This document shows positions 1 through 11,313 of a stretch of DNA of 64,000 nt, in pieces. Under the pieces are notes generated by a model. The model saw only the letters and a list, made by a program, of their open reading frames with translations, was not told the DNA's origin and searched no databases. The position numbers and the translations under genes were made by a program. Origin of the DNA: Acanthamoeba sp. SK_2022b (taxonomy: Eukaryota; Discosea; Longamoebia; Acanthamoebidae). Numbering within the stretch: the stretch's first letter is position 1; each line of letters starts with the position of its first letter. Location: assembly GCA_027943245.1 (NCBI GenBank), contig JANDJZ010000056.1, positions 27,454-91,453 on the forward strand. The letters run 5' to 3'.

Positions 1-137
1 TTCTTCACTCTCTTGGCCCAGGAGATGCACAGCGGACACGACGCATCCTGGAATTCGGGCGGGGCGCACTTCTGCTTCTCCAGATGACTTACTACCGTGT
101 CGAAGCAGTAGTAACACAACTCACGAGACGCCTTCAT
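1..137 (-). CDS. AMMECR1-domain protein, N-terminal fragment
   Basis: The 5' end of a gene that runs off the left edge of the window. From the ATG at 137 the minus strand reads MKASRELCYYCFDTVVSHLE, then a short stretch ending with PLCISWAKRV. This matches the start of the AMMECR1 domain, where a Cys-Tyr-x-Cys-Phe-Asp helix is followed by a PLFVTWK-like strand. AMMECR1 proteins are conserved from archaea to animals; their biochemical role is unsettled. The start was chosen because the homology begins almost at this Met and the frame upstream has no good continuation. Only about 45 residues are visible. The gene is divergent from the calponin-homology gene to its right. Confidence 0.68.
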   Translation of the reverse strand, partial: MKASRELCYYCFDTVVSHLEKQKCAPPEFQDASCPLCISWAKRVK

Positions 138-621
138 CTCCTTTTCCAACCTCCTGACGTGCTAATCCGCCACGCTTCGATCCACCACGTATCAATAAAG
201 TACCTAACAAAAAGTGCTGGGTATATTTGGCGGCTTTTCTTTTTGTTCCTTGCCTGCTTTCCTTCCGAGTTGGTCGGCACGCTGCTTCTGCTCTTACGCT
301 GTGTCCGTGGGAGTCGCCGCCCAATGTGGCCCTGGCCCTTCAAGTTTGTCAAGCTGCCACCGAGGTCCTACGCCACCCTGGCCAGGGTGAACCTGCCTTC
401 CTGATAGAGAAAATAGGCGCAAGCGCTCCCGCTGGCTTGCGTGCTCTACGGAGCTACGGATCGTAGTTCCATTCGGCCGGTGAGTGGAAAGTTCCGTTTC
501 CTTCCCCTCTGGCGCAAAACTGACGACAGGTGGAAGCTCTCAAAGAAGTGGGCAGACCTGGCAGGCTTGGGAGCGATAGATTGGTGTAGTTCAAAAGAAC
601 GAAAGGCGAAGAAGAACGAAG
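138..621. other. divergent intergenic region
   Basis: About 480 bases between two divergently read genes (AMMECR1-like on minus, calponin-homology on plus), so it should hold both promoters. Small ORFs on both strands overlap one another and lack protein-like composition. I see no clear TATA element. Confidence 0.5.
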
Positions 622-2526
622 ATGGATTCCTGGTTCGCTTCTTTGATTGAGTTGCCGCTGGCCACCTCCCAAGAGCTAAGATGGGGAGTACTCGCGGGCA
701 TGGTCATCGGCGGCAGCCTCGTCGCCTTGGTCAACTACCTGCGTGACTGTAGGCGTAAGCACATCGGTACTACTCCAACGATTTTTTTTTATTATTTCTA
801 TTTATTTTAATTGTTATTAAAGAAACAATTAGAAATACAATTATTGATAAAATTAAAATCAGACAAGCTGGTGGAAGAGAAGGTGGAGCGCATCCTAGCG
901 CTTGTGGAGCAGCGGCGCAATGAAGTGGAGTGCCGCCTGCGTGAGGAACGCGCCGACGACAAGCAAGCCACGCCGCGTGCGAGCGCTCCCAGCACCCCCG
1001 CTAGCTCCACCCCCACCACCAACATTGGGTGGGAGCAGAAGCGACCTTACTCCCCGGCGTCGCAGGTAACGTCTGGCCTCTGTCACAGCTCAATTCAATG
1101 AGAGCTCCTCCTGACTGCTTACTTCCGCCCCGGCCTCGTAGAAAGCTTCGCCGCTCAAAACGGCCACGACGACCCGGTCGTCTCCTCTCTCATCCTCCGC
1201 TTCTTCCGTTTCGCCCACATCGTCGTCTTCATCTTCGTCCTCCCTCTCCTCCTCACCGCTTGCTTCGTCGTCAGATTCGAAGGGTGTGATGCCTGCTTTT
1301 TCCTCCTCTCCCGTGAAATGCACCGTAAATGGAGCCCGCCACGTGTCGCTCACCATTTCGCGCAGACTCATCCCCCAAGCCCAAGCTGCAGAAATCCTAC
1401 AGCACTGCCAGTACGTAGTCGCAGCCTCCTCCAGCTTCTTTTGCTCTCACCACACAAACCACGCACGCGCGCAGCTATTTGGAGGGGCGAAGATGAGGCC
1501 ACGCTGCGGAAGAGGTGCGTGGCTGTATCAATCGGAGCCCATCGTGATGTAGGGGTCTGTCGCAGTGTGTCAACAACCTTAGTCAAACCTTGATCGCAGG
1601 CAGAACCTCGAGCGACAGAGCAGCATGCAAAAGCTGTACGGCATGGAGGTCGAGATCGCCAAGAAGATCGAACAGAAGACTGAACCGCTCATCGAGCCCA
1701 TGTGCAAGTGGCTCTTTGAAGTGGTTGGCGAGCACGGTAAGGCCCCAGTCCCCCCGCATCCGTTGTGGGTTGCAGTACAACTGCGCACGCCTCGCTTGTT
1801 CCTGTGCGTTGTTGGTTTGTGTGTGACCACGCAGAATGTGGCCCCTCTTCTATCGGCGTGGTGGGTTGAGGCTCACCGTACTGGGTTATCCAGCCACAAC
1901 CGAACAGTTTCCTGACTGTCTCAAGAGTGGCCGTATGTTGTGTGCGCTGGTTGACAAAGTGTGGCCGGGTATCATTACCGACGTTCACACACGACCCATC
2001 GTCCTCCTCGAACGGGTACCCGCTGTGCCTCTTCCCACGTGGTGAACAGCCACACAGCTCCCTTTGACGCACCTGGCTTATCGTGGCGTGTTGCGTGTAC
2101 AATGCTTGTGGCACTGCTGCCGTTGGCTGTGCAGGAAAATATTCAAAAGTACCTGGACGCCTGCGTCAAGATGGGCATCAGGAAGGACGACCTCTTTGGG
2201 GTGAGCGACCTCTACGAGGAGGTAAGCCCCCCCCCAGCGACTTTTCCGACCTTTCCGCCCTCCCTTCCGTTTATCCCTTTCCTTTTGGGCGGTGTCGTCA
2301 CGACCGGCAGTCGATTGGTCGGGGTTCTGTGGTGTTGAAAACACTCCCCGGCCTTATCTGATCATCAATGTGATTGGGGCCGACATGCTGGTGTTTGCGG
2401 GTGCAGAAATACTTGGCGGGCGTCGTCCAGAACGTGTACGCCGTGGCGCGCTATGTGCAACAGCGCAAAGGCTGGGACGGGCCCATTCTCCAACCGCCGC
2501 CGGTCGCGAGGTCGACTGACGCGTAG
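622..2526 (+). CDS. membrane-anchored calponin-homology domain protein
   Basis: Spliced gene of about eight exons. Phase-checked exons are 622..754, 863..1065, 1894..2015, 2135..2221 and 2407..2526; the exons starting at 1142 and near 1475 and 1600 have less certain borders. The protein starts MDSWFASL and has a hydrophobic helix at about residues 21-40 (GVLAGMVIGGSLVALVNYL), then a charged coiled coil (KLVEEKVERILALVEQRRNE), a long Ser/Thr/Pro-rich linker, a second helical segment (LRKRQNLERQSSMQKLYGME) and a single CH domain at the C-terminus. The CH domain is built from IEPMCKWLFEVVGEH, FPDCLKSGRMLCALVDKVW, ENIQKYLDACVKMGIRKDDL and KYLAGVVQNVYAVARYVQQR. This is the transgelin/calponin-type fold that binds actin or signalling partners. 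An N-terminal membrane anchor on a CH protein suggests a link between a membrane and the actin cytoskeleton; that role is inferred. Confidence 0.78.
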
Positions 2527-2919
2527 GGTGAAGTGGAGGTAGAGGGGGGGGGGGTGTATCTCTGCGATTAATGCAGTCAGCTTTCTGCGAGTTGCACGAC
2601 GTGCCGATTGGTTCGGCCCCCCGCAGTCGCGGTCGTTAAGAGGTCGGTGTCGGTGCAGCAACTTTCCACGCGACCAATCTCCTTTCCTTGGATACACGAT
2701 ACCAGACCACCAAACAAGCACTGACGCACCACATTTGCTAAAGGCCCGAGCAGCCTGGCTCCCCAAGAAAGTGAGAAGAAGGAGCCACGCAACTGGTGGG
2801 GGTTGAACGTTTGCTCGTCGGCCCATCACACCTGCTTTCCGGTTGGGCCCAATCGTCAGTCGACACATCAAACAACTACTGCGGCTCAGCGCGTTCTTGT
2901 ACGCCCTGTCCCTCCGCGA
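2527..2919. other. intergenic region
   Basis: About 390 bases between two plus-strand genes. It contains a G-run near 2545-2553. No ORF here looks coding. It should hold the 3' UTR of the CH-domain gene and the promoter of the next gene. Confidence 0.4.
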
Positions 2920-4755
2920 TGCAGCCGCCTGTCCCCCAACACACCACGACCACCTTCAGCTGGGCCATGAGCACGGGTGCCACTTATTCTTCCCTACACG
3001 CACCTCCGCCATCCTCGATTCGGCCAGAGGCCGAGCCCAGGTTTGGTTCGAGCCTCCCAGTTTACACGAGATTGGGAGACTGACATCCTGCTCCGCACCC
3101 CATGGTGAAGGGCTATGATGCAGATGGGCGCGCAGCCCCCGGCCCGCACTGTCTACCAACGAGCCCTCAAGCCCAGCCCCTGTGTCTACTTCATCGTACC
3201 TCCGCTTCCTGCCGTTGCTGTTGGTACCCTCTTCCATGCGATACCAAAGGCAGCAGCGAAGGCAGCATCGTTTTGATGTTTTTTATGAGGGGCCTCCGTC
3301 TCACCACACCACAGATTCCGCGCAGTTAAGGCAGCTGCGACTACTGCGCCAGGCTCTAGACGGGGCGGGTGAGGGGGTGTTCATTGCGGCTGGCCTCATC
3401 GACGCCAAAGGGACTGCCCTCACCAAGTCCCTCGACGGCACCACCACTGTTCGCCTCGAGAAGGTTAAACCTCCCTGCCTCCGGCTTGCCGCGCTGTCGC
3501 ACAAACGATGTGCCATTGGCCTATTTTTGTGTGTGCTTGTCTGTGTGCTTGGGTTACATGTGTTTCTATTTTGTGACGCGTCTCTCGTTTCTTGACAGAG
3601 CGGGTGGAACGACAACGTTTACACAGCGACGTTCAAGAAGCTAAAGCTCCTCACCACCTCTCAACAACGTTCGGGCACCAAGTTCTGCCTCCGCTTCACA
3701 CCCAAGTGCCCGTCGCTCGACCTCGGGCCGCTGGCAGAGATGGCAGTCCTGACCAATCCGATAGAGGTCTTTTCTCACACGCAGTACCTGGGCTCGGCCT
3801 CGGCTCACCCCACCACCAGCGTCATTTCGCGCAAGTATGCCCACAACCCGGTAGGGCTACAGCTCAAGGTGATGGAGATGATTCATGTGCGTCGCCCTCT
3901 ACGAGATCCAATCCAGCCCGTGTGCTGCATTTCCTGGCTGTGCTTTGTGTGCTTACACAGGAGCAGGCGTGCAAGGAGTTGGGCGGTTCCGAGGAGGTGC
4001 TCCACCAGTGCATCACGGCCGTGTTTGGCGGAGCGCAGGCCTGCCCAGTCCCGGCTACCGTTTTTCGTTCCACGGAGTTACGTAACTCGGGTACCCACGC
4101 CGTGCCAAACGTCACGGGCGTGGGTGGGCCTTTAAAGGACAACAGCGCCCACCGGCTGCCCTTGCCGCTCGATGCTGTCCACACCACCTGGGCGGCCTCG
4201 CCTCCGTCGCCATGCCCCGACGCCGCAGCCGCCGTGCACAGCCACCAGGGGCCACCCTTGTCCTCCCCGCTTCTGCATTCGTCGTCCGACGACTTCCCAA
4301 TGGCGAATATGGTGCCACCGCCTCACCCCATGACGACGCTGGGCAAGAGGACTCGCCTGACGCACGACTCGACTGCAACCTGGCAGCAGAACCGATGGTT
4401 GTCCACGACCCACCTCCAGTCTGGGCCTTCCCCTCATCTTCAGGCGTCGCCCTTCCCCTCGGCCGACCGTCTCACGGCAGTACCGCCGCTACTTCCCTCG
4501 ATCCCTTCCATCTTCCCTTCGCTCCTGTTCTCGTCTCCGCCCAGCCGACCGGCAACATCGCCTCCGCAGCCGCGTGAGGAGTTCCTCCCCTCTTCTCTTC
4601 ACGAGTCATATCCTTCGCCGCTTCGTGGCCTGCTCGCTCTGTTGCGCGAAAAGGTGGACGACGCCCACCCCCAGCAACCGCTACAGTCGAAGCAAGGAGC
4701 GCCAAGCGGGAAGAAGCGTCGAAGCAACGGCACGCGCGAGAGACCAAAACGCTAA
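2920..4755 (+). CDS. putative nuclear protein, possible CudA/STAT-like transcription factor
   Basis: Spliced gene. Well-supported parts are a segment near 3120-3240 (reads TVYQRALKPSPCVYFIVPP), a segment near 3335-3464 (VFIAAGLIDAKGTALTKSLD), an exon from 3599 to about 3889 (GWNDNVYTATFKKLKLLTTS, then FCLRFTPKCP and NPIEVFSHTQYLG), and a last exon 3961..4755 beginning EQACKELGGSEEVLHQCITA. The first exon is placed at the ATG at 2920, with low certainty. The middle looks like a beta-rich immunoglobulin-fold DNA-binding core followed by a short helical segment. The roughly 230-residue tail is rich in Pro, Ser and Thr and ends in basic clusters (GKKRR, RERPKR) that look like nuclear localisation signals. 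The pattern reminds me of the Dictyostelium CudA/STAT-like core, but this is recall without alignment. It is convergent with the SET-MYND gene, 93 bp away. Confidence 0.5.
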
Positions 4756-4848
4756 GCCCCCTCCCCCAATCAATCATGCAAAAGCTTGTCAATAGTTTGT
4801 CCAAGCCCTGCCTTGTGAGGCCATGTTTCGGATTGGGGAGGCGACTGA

Positions 4849-5097
4849 TCAAGCGGTGGTCTCGTTGAGGCACCGCGCGCACTGGCAGACGAAGTTGTAT
4901 TCGAGGAGATCGGCCTGTCGCTCGGCCAGTGGTCGGTCGTTTTCTATGTAGCTGTGTGTCAGCTCCTCGCCCTCGGCAATGTCGCGCAGCGCCACCACCA
5001 CCGCTTCCCGATTGCGTCCGAACTTGACTTGCGTGTTGGGCTCGCACGAATGCTGTTTGGGAGGAAGTGCGCTGTCAGTTGCTTGTTGTCCAGTCTA

Positions 5098-5176
<79 letters not shown>

Positions 5177-7000
5177 ATGCAGTTTTGAGCATACGTTCAT
5201 CATGGCGGCGATGGGGAAGAGCCCGAAACCCTCGAATGGCGGGAAGAGCTCCACCGGCTTGGTGTCCTCGTCTTCCTCAGGCTCCGTGCCCAATGCTTTG
5301 CCCTTGCCCTTGCTGTCTACTTCATCCTCCTCCTCTTCATGATGCTTCGCTTTCCCCCTTTGATCGTGCGCGTGATGGTGATGGCCAGAATCATTGTCCT
5401 CGTCTTCGTCTTCATCAGCGCATTCACCCACGTCGTCTTCATTGTGCACCTCCTCAACACGCACGAGCAGCTCCGAGGTGGCGTTCAGCCTTTCCCAAAT
5501 GGATCGCGTCGCGTGGGCATCGGCGAATGACGGCATCTCTTCGTTGCCCAGTTCATCGAGAACGGCCTCACGCGGTTCGGCCTCCCTGTACGGGCCAAAA
5601 AAAAGCCCACAACGAAACCTGAGCCCGTGCGCTCCCGGCAACTGCCGACGAAAGGTTGGGAAAGAGAAGAGGATGGGTGGTGGTGGGGGAGGAGGCTGTG
5701 AGCGCACGAGGGAAAGAGGTGGTCGTGGAGGAGCGTGGCGTAGGTCTGAAGCGGCGAGACGATGCGGATGGCGTTCTGGTTCATCTCGAGGAGCCCCAGG
5801 AGATGCGAATAGAAATCAGGAGTGAACAGCTCGGCCAGCGGTCCCTTGGCTTGACCCGGCGCGTGTGAGTCGCCGCGATTGGCGGGTCCGCTGCATTGGG
5901 CAAAGAAGAGAGGGCGTCGCTGGCGAACGCATGAAGGAGTACCTTCGGTGGAGAAGGGTGAGGGAGGGAGGAATAGGGCCATGGCCAGCGAGGTGTAGGA
6001 CTCGTCAAGCAGCTGCTGCAGCATCTCTGGCGAGAAATCATCGTCGTCATCGTCGTCGCCGTAGTCGTCACCGTGGTCTTGTTCGGCCGCCTTCCGCGAG
6101 TGGCGGGCGGCAGTGATGACCTCGAGCCAAGGCCGATGACAAAACGAGTCCATGAAGCGACGCGCGTAGCCCAGATCCACGCCGCCGGTGGCGCCTGTGC
6201 CAACGGCCCACATGTCAGAGGCCAGAGAGTGGGAGAAGGAACGAAAAGGTGAGGTGTGCGTGCATACGGATGACGTTGAAGATGCGGACGACGACGTGGG
6301 CGGCCAGGAGGAAGAGCTCGTTGTGCTCGACGGCGTGCTTTTTGAACACGACGAGCGGATGCAGCTCAGAGTCCACGCGACCCACGCAGAGGGCCTCGTG
6401 ATGAGCCGCGTAGGCCTCGTCCCTGCAGCTCTCACTACAGTACATCTTTGGGGGGGGGCAGCCGTCAGCGACAGCCCAGGGGAGAGACCACAAATGGAGG
6501 GAGGGACGGCCACCTCTCCACAGGCGTGCCAACACTCGACGACTTGGGTCCGGAGGAGAACGCCTTCCGGCAGAGGCGCTACTTCGTCCTCGTCCTCCTC
6601 CTCTCTGACAAGACGCGGGAGGACAGAGCGCGGTTGGAAGAAGGTGCAGAATGAAGAAGAGAGGAATGGCTACTGCTGCTACGCACCCGAGAACCGCTTC
6701 GATTTGCCTTCGATGCCATTTAATTTGGGCCTCTAGCGATTGAAGGAAGGTGAAGCAGTTGCTGCACGTCCAGGCCCTGTGCCTATTCGACACATCTTGC
6801 ACCGCAACAAAGGGCAGTTCCTTCATTACCGCGGCACCGGCGGGGGAGCATCGTAGCGAGAAGGCTCCACGGCCTCTGTCCTCATCCTTAAGTGAATCTT
6901 TGGGAGCAGTAGGGTCAACGAGGCGGATCTCCACACCCTCCGGCAATTCACTGGCCACAACAGGAAGCAGAGGCGAAAGGGTGGCATCTGCCGCAGCCAT
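4849..7000 (-). CDS. SET and MYND domain (SMYD-like) protein methyltransferase
   Basis: Spliced minus-strand gene, ATG at 7000 (MAAADATLSP), TGA at 4849-4851. The order is N-terminal SET half, MYND zinc finger (TCSNC, later YCSESC and HHEALC), a long helical insert (YARRFMDSFCHRPWLEVITA), an acidic insert of many Asp residues, the SET core, and a post-SET cysteine cluster CQCARC. The catalytic-core motif NHSCEPN is created only by splicing: the exon ending AAMMN (near 5198) joins the exon starting HSCEPNTQVKF (near 5053). SMYD enzymes methylate lysines on histones or other proteins using S-adenosylmethionine. A second very acidic stretch lies just before the SET core. The intron that splits NHSC holds a long (CA)n tract on the sense strand. 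Start choice is good; internal exon borders are approximate. Confidence 0.82.
5099..5174. repeat. (TG)n(CG)n microsatellite within an intron
   Basis: About 33 TG dinucleotides followed by a few GC units. On the minus strand it is a (CA)n tract inside the intron that splits the NHSCEPN motif of the SMYD-like gene. ORFs made of alternating Val-Cys or His-Thr here are artefacts of the repeat. Confidence 0.95.
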
Positions 7001-7157
7001 ATTGATGGTCAATTTTGTGTTTCTTTTCTTCCGTTTCTTGTTTTGGTTCCCGCCCAATTGCGAGGTAAATCCTACGGTGAAGGCGATTTAATCTCTTTAC
7101 ATCTCGGCAACACTCGAGGGACAACACAAAGCCGCTAGCCTGCTCGGCGTGCGCTTT

Positions 7158-7580
7158 TCAGGAGCGCATCCTGACGACGCTGTCGGTCTCCTCGCCCTGG
7201 AAGAGAAATAAAGTGAAATGCTGCACAGCGCAACGACAACGAGCAATAAGAAGCAGTCACCTCAGGAGGGACGTAGGCCTTCCACTTCTCTAGCCTCTTA
7301 ATGTACTCCTAATATATCAATGAATCAATGAGATGTGGAGGGCGAGAAAAGGCAGGAGAACAGCCTCAGCGCATACCTCAGCCAGAGGGCGGCACTTCTT
7401 GCGATAATTCACACCCTCCCTGAAGTAGCAGTGGGACAGCTGGGTCTGCAGTTCGGCCATTTCCTCGGTCGCGACCATGTGCTCAATCACGCGCTGCCTG
7501 ATCGCCATCTGATAGGCCACGGGATCCTCCGTATTGAAGTCAGCATCGTTGAAATCGGGCACGCTTCGTCCGCTCGACAT
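7158..7580 (-). CDS. NDUFB10: NADH:ubiquinone oxidoreductase subunit NDUFB10 (PDSW)
   Basis: Three exons on the minus strand: about 7580..7377, 7310..7261 and 7198..7158. The start MSSGRSVPDFNDADF was chosen because homology begins there; an upstream in-frame Met at 7649 would add 23 residues. The core reads RQRVIEHMVATEEMAELQTQ then HCYFREGVNYRKKCRPLAE, continuing EYIKRLEKWKAYVPPE and ending VVRMRS. The Cys-x11-Cys spacing in CYFREGVNYRKKC is the signature of NDUFB10, a structural subunit of the membrane arm of mitochondrial complex I, normally imported through the Mia40 pathway. Length, near 100 residues, fits the compact form of lower eukaryotes. It lies about 100 bp downstream of the F-box/ankyrin gene on the same strand. 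Confidence 0.85.
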
Positions 7581-7683
7581 CCTCTCCAATAATTGAGTAA
7601 AATGCAAGTCTCTGGTCTTTCTGAATTTCTTGACCATTTCTTTTTGCACTCGCGGCGAAAAAGGACAAAAGAAATGGGAAATG

Positions 7684-9345
7684 CTACTTTGCGCGGGCGC
7701 GGGCCTGTGTGAGGGCGCAGGCGATGGGTTCCTCCATGTCTCTGTGCTTGAAGAAGCGTGCCCAGTCTATGAGCGTATCTCCATCCTTGTCCAATACGTC
7801 GCAACGGGCGCCGTACGCGACCAGCAACCAGAAGAGGTCATGGCTGCCTGCACGCCGCCATTTGTGGTGAGGCCAAGCGGGCGAGGCAAGGGGACGGCGG
7901 GAGAGTCGAGGCACCGTTTGCTACGGCGTTGTGGAGAGGAGTGACCCTCTCCCTGTCGCATGCATTGGCCGCGGCCCCGTGCTTGAGGAGATAGGCGGCG
8001 GTGTCGGCCTTTCGGGCGTAGACGGCCAAGTGCAGCGGCGTCGTGCCAAAGTGGTTCACAGCGTTGACCATCTCCTTGTCAAATTCGAGCAGGGCCTGTA
8101 CGACGTCACTGAAACGTGTGCGACGCGTGTTGAGGCGGCAAAACAGTCGAAGAAAGTGGCAAAACAGGGAGGTAGGGCAGGCGTAGGCACGTGTGGCCGT
8201 TGACGGCGGCAATGTGGATCGCTCTATTGGCATCCGAGGCCTGTTGGTCTGCCTTCACCATGACCGGGATGAGCGCTCGAACGACGTGCGCATGCCCCGC
8301 TTCGGCAGCCCTATCGTTCAGAAAGGATGTTGGCACGATGAGGCCGTGTCGAGAACGAAGCTCGCATTGCAAGCGCAGGAGGTTGGTTGGGTGTACCGCG
8401 ACAGCATTTCTCGCTGGACCTGTTCATCCGGCCACAGCTTGCGCTGGTGGAGCCCCATCTGTATGTAGGCCAAATGGCCGTGCGAGGCTAAGCGTAGAAA
8501 GAACGAAGAAAAAAAGTGAGCCACCACGCAATTAGGAGGAGGGCGCTGCGTACCGGCCCAGTACAGCCTGTTACCGATCCGTCTTCGAGAACCAGTAGCC
8601 TGCATTTGCTTGACGCTGTTGAGCATCAGCGTTCGCCAACACATCTCGCCATCATCGGCGGGCAGCAGTGGGCCGCCAAAGTGCCTCGCGTAGAGCCTTT
8701 TCCACATGACTGTCGTGCACGGTGAGTGCAAGTTCGGTTGTGTAGAGTGAGGGCCCGGCGTACGCTGATCGGCAAGGATGACATCGAGAAGCTCACAGCA
8801 GGTCGCGGCCAAAGAAAAGATCTGCAAATGGCGCCACCGCTTGTTTGTGAGGTAGGCAGGAGGGCGAAACAGCAGCCGCGGTTTTAGCGTACCTCTTCGG
8901 TCGAAAGAAACGACACAATGTGCATCAAGCACTCGAGCGGGATGAGACCGAGCGAGCTTTCAGACAGCGCAGCTTCGTGCATGCTGTTAGTCGTCTGACC
9001 CATGGGTTCCTCCTCTGCTGAACAAGCTATCGCTTCCTTCACCTTAACCATTGCTCCCCTGCATAGCGGCAGCCTCTGTTTGCGCAGAAGTGCCAGCGCC
9101 GCCTCCTCGCTCATCTCAAACGAATGAAGTAAAATTGCACAGATTATCTCAGCTCTTGTTGTCAATCGCTCGCTCAATCCGAGTCGCTGTCGAATCAGAG
9201 CGAGCGTTCCTCCCCTGTACGCAAACATTTGCTCTGGCCCCATCATCCCTCGTTTCTTCTTGGGGCAGGGCATCTGGCAGCCGATCTTCGGAGCATCCTT
9301 CGACATCATCCCTCCTTGTGCGAAGCAATGCGGATTAGTGCGCAA
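7684..9345 (-). CDS. F-box and ankyrin-repeat protein
   Basis: Spliced minus-strand gene. The first long exon (from 9345; alternative Met near 9309) encodes a basic N-terminus and helices and ends in an F-box start, LGLIPLECLMHIVSFLSTEE. The next exon supplies the rest of the F-box helices (LQIFSLAATCCELLDVILA), followed by LWKRLYARHFGGPLLPADD. The C-terminal half holds ankyrin repeats: AAEAGHAHVVRALIPVMVKA, AIHIAAVNGHT, GTTPLHLAVYARKADTAAYL, VTPLHNAVANGA and a last degenerate one before the end at ALTQARARAK. F-box proteins recruit substrates to SCF ubiquitin ligases through Skp1, with ankyrin repeats as the substrate-binding part. Dictyostelids are known to carry F-box/ankyrin proteins. The exact start and several exon borders are uncertain. 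Confidence 0.75.
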
Positions 9346-10114
9346 GTAGTGTCTGCCATACCACGCTGTTGCGGCTCCATCTTGCCTGCGTTTCTGTTTT
9401 CCCTCGCTTTCGTGTCCGGTTTTTGCTCCTTTTTTATTCTCTGTGGCGGGAAGTGGCGTGCGTAGTGGTGGGATACAGGACAGTATGCAAGACTGGTAGA
9501 CACTGGGAATTGTGCTCCATTCAGATCACTGCTCCCAGACACCACCAAGATCTGAGAAAAGCTGCACAGAATTCTGAACAAGAGGGGAATGGGGGACAAT
9601 TTGGGGGGGTCAGTAGGGGGATGTATGGTGTGCCATTTTTCCTTTTCTACGGAGGTGGATGAGAGGGTGGCCCAAGGAAGATGGCCAGTGAAGAGGGGAT
9701 ATCATGTGCTGTAGACTCTACACTGATGATGAGAAGGTCAAGAAGGTGGAGGTGTGACACCATAATTGTTGACAAAGTTAGAAATTTGCAAGTCATGGGT
9801 GTAGGTGTAGGTGGGTATTTATCATTAGCAATTCTATTGTCCTCATGGAGGAGGTGAAGTTTGTCACTCTTTGCAGGGACCACTGGGCATCCATGTAGAA
9901 TGATGCCAGCAAGATGAGCAGCATGTGAACAAGGCCACCAATTGGTTGGTTTGCAGAGAGGGCAGAGCACAGCACCTGGCAAGGAGGGGTGAGTGGGGTG
10001 TGGTGAAGGCAAGAGAGGGTGCAGGGGGATTTTCATACCTTTGAGGAGACAAGAGGGATTTGTTTGGGGGGGGGGGGCTGCCACAGCAAGGGCTGCTGCT
10101 TCTCCCTGATCAGG

Positions 10115-10212
10115 CTGACTGGGTGGGAGGGCACCTGTGCCTGACTTGGGGAGGGAGCACACTCACAGTATATATCTCAAAAGACTGACTAGGTGGGAGG
10201 GCACCTGTGCCT
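10115..10212. repeat. short direct repeat pair
   Basis: A 28-base unit at 10115-10142 recurs at 10185-10212 with one mismatch (core GGTGGGAGGGCACCTGTGCC). It lies inside the CpG-depleted block and may mark a local duplication. Confidence 0.85.
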
Positions 10213-10853
10213 TGAGCTGTTTGAGTGTCTCTTTAGAAATAAAAAAGAGAGAAAAAGGTAGAGTTGGTCCCCTCCCCTGCTTTATAGTTATAATTGGCAA
10301 GTGTGGACCAACCACACTGTTGTCAGAGAAATTTCAAATATAAGAAGACAGAATAGGGTTTTTTCTGCTAAGGAGAGGGGAAGGTGTGGGATGGCTTGGT
10401 GATCCTTCCACCGTCCCACCAAAATCATCCTGTCAGGCCAGCTGGCCAGTAGCCTGAGCTCATGCAGGATTTTTTGTAAAATTGTCTATTTTATTGACAC
10501 AAGAGGCAAAGCAAGCACATTCACAATACAGCCAGGGTCAGCTTGGTTGATGGCTTGCAGCTGGCCACATTGGTTCTTGAGGGTCTGGCGCCTTGTGGCC
10601 ACCGCCTATCCAAGTGGTCAGAAAACTCCTGGCATCCTGATGCCTACAGCGTCAGGACAACATGCCAAGTCTATTACACTGGGCATGCCAGTCTGTGCCA
10701 ACAAGAGCAGAAGAACACACTGCCCCAGCAAGACACAAAAAACCATGACCTGTATGTTTCTCTGTCTCATCACTTGCTTCTTTAAAGGGCTCTTGGGGCC
10801 TGGGGGTTTGTGGTGATGATGTTGATGGTGTTGACAATGGTGGGGAGCAGGGC

Positions 10854-11204
10854 TTGATGGAAGTTGCAGGGCAGGAGAGAGCAGTGCCAAGGTGGCTGGT
10901 GGTTAGGATGCTACTCAGCAAAAGCGCACTCAAGACCAAGCTTGCCAACTTGGAGCAGGAGATCCACCACACCAATCATGACCTGGCCAGGGTGAAGGTG
11001 GAACAGCTGGAGGAGGAGGAAGCTCAGGCAGAGGTGAGTGCAGAGGCATGTATGGCACTGGTGACCCAGTTTGAACACTTGGTCAGCACAGTGCAGATAT
11101 TCACCAGCTTCTCACACATGCAGTGGAAAGTTGTGCAGGAGGAGAAGTCCTGTGCAACCAGGCTTGCAGACCTTGAGCATGAAGCCTGGATGCCACCTAT
11201 GTGA
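10854..11204 (+). pseudogene. coiled-coil protein fragment in the CpG-depleted block
   Basis: Open frame of 116 codons with strong heptad character (KTKLANLEQEIHHTNHDLAR, VKVEQLEEEEAQAEVSAEAC). It may be one exon of a larger decayed gene. No family is recognised. A second coiled-coil fragment of similar flavour lies on the minus strand at 14013-14375. Confidence 0.35.
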
Positions 11205-11313
11205 AGGTGGGTTGAGAAACTGTTGGACAGTGTGATTGGGGCAGCGAAGAGCAATTTGGCCCAGAAGTATGGCAACCTGCTACAGCACAAGTTGGCAGTG
11301 CTTGGAGGTATGA

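Noticed and set aside
3592..3960. Upstream part of the 387-codon ORF ending at 4755
   Set aside because: Before 3961 this frame has poor composition; another frame carries the exon starting at 3599, with a splice to 3961.
4954..5622. ORFs with runs of Val-Cys or His-Thr
   Set aside because: Translation of a (TG)n microsatellite inside an intron.
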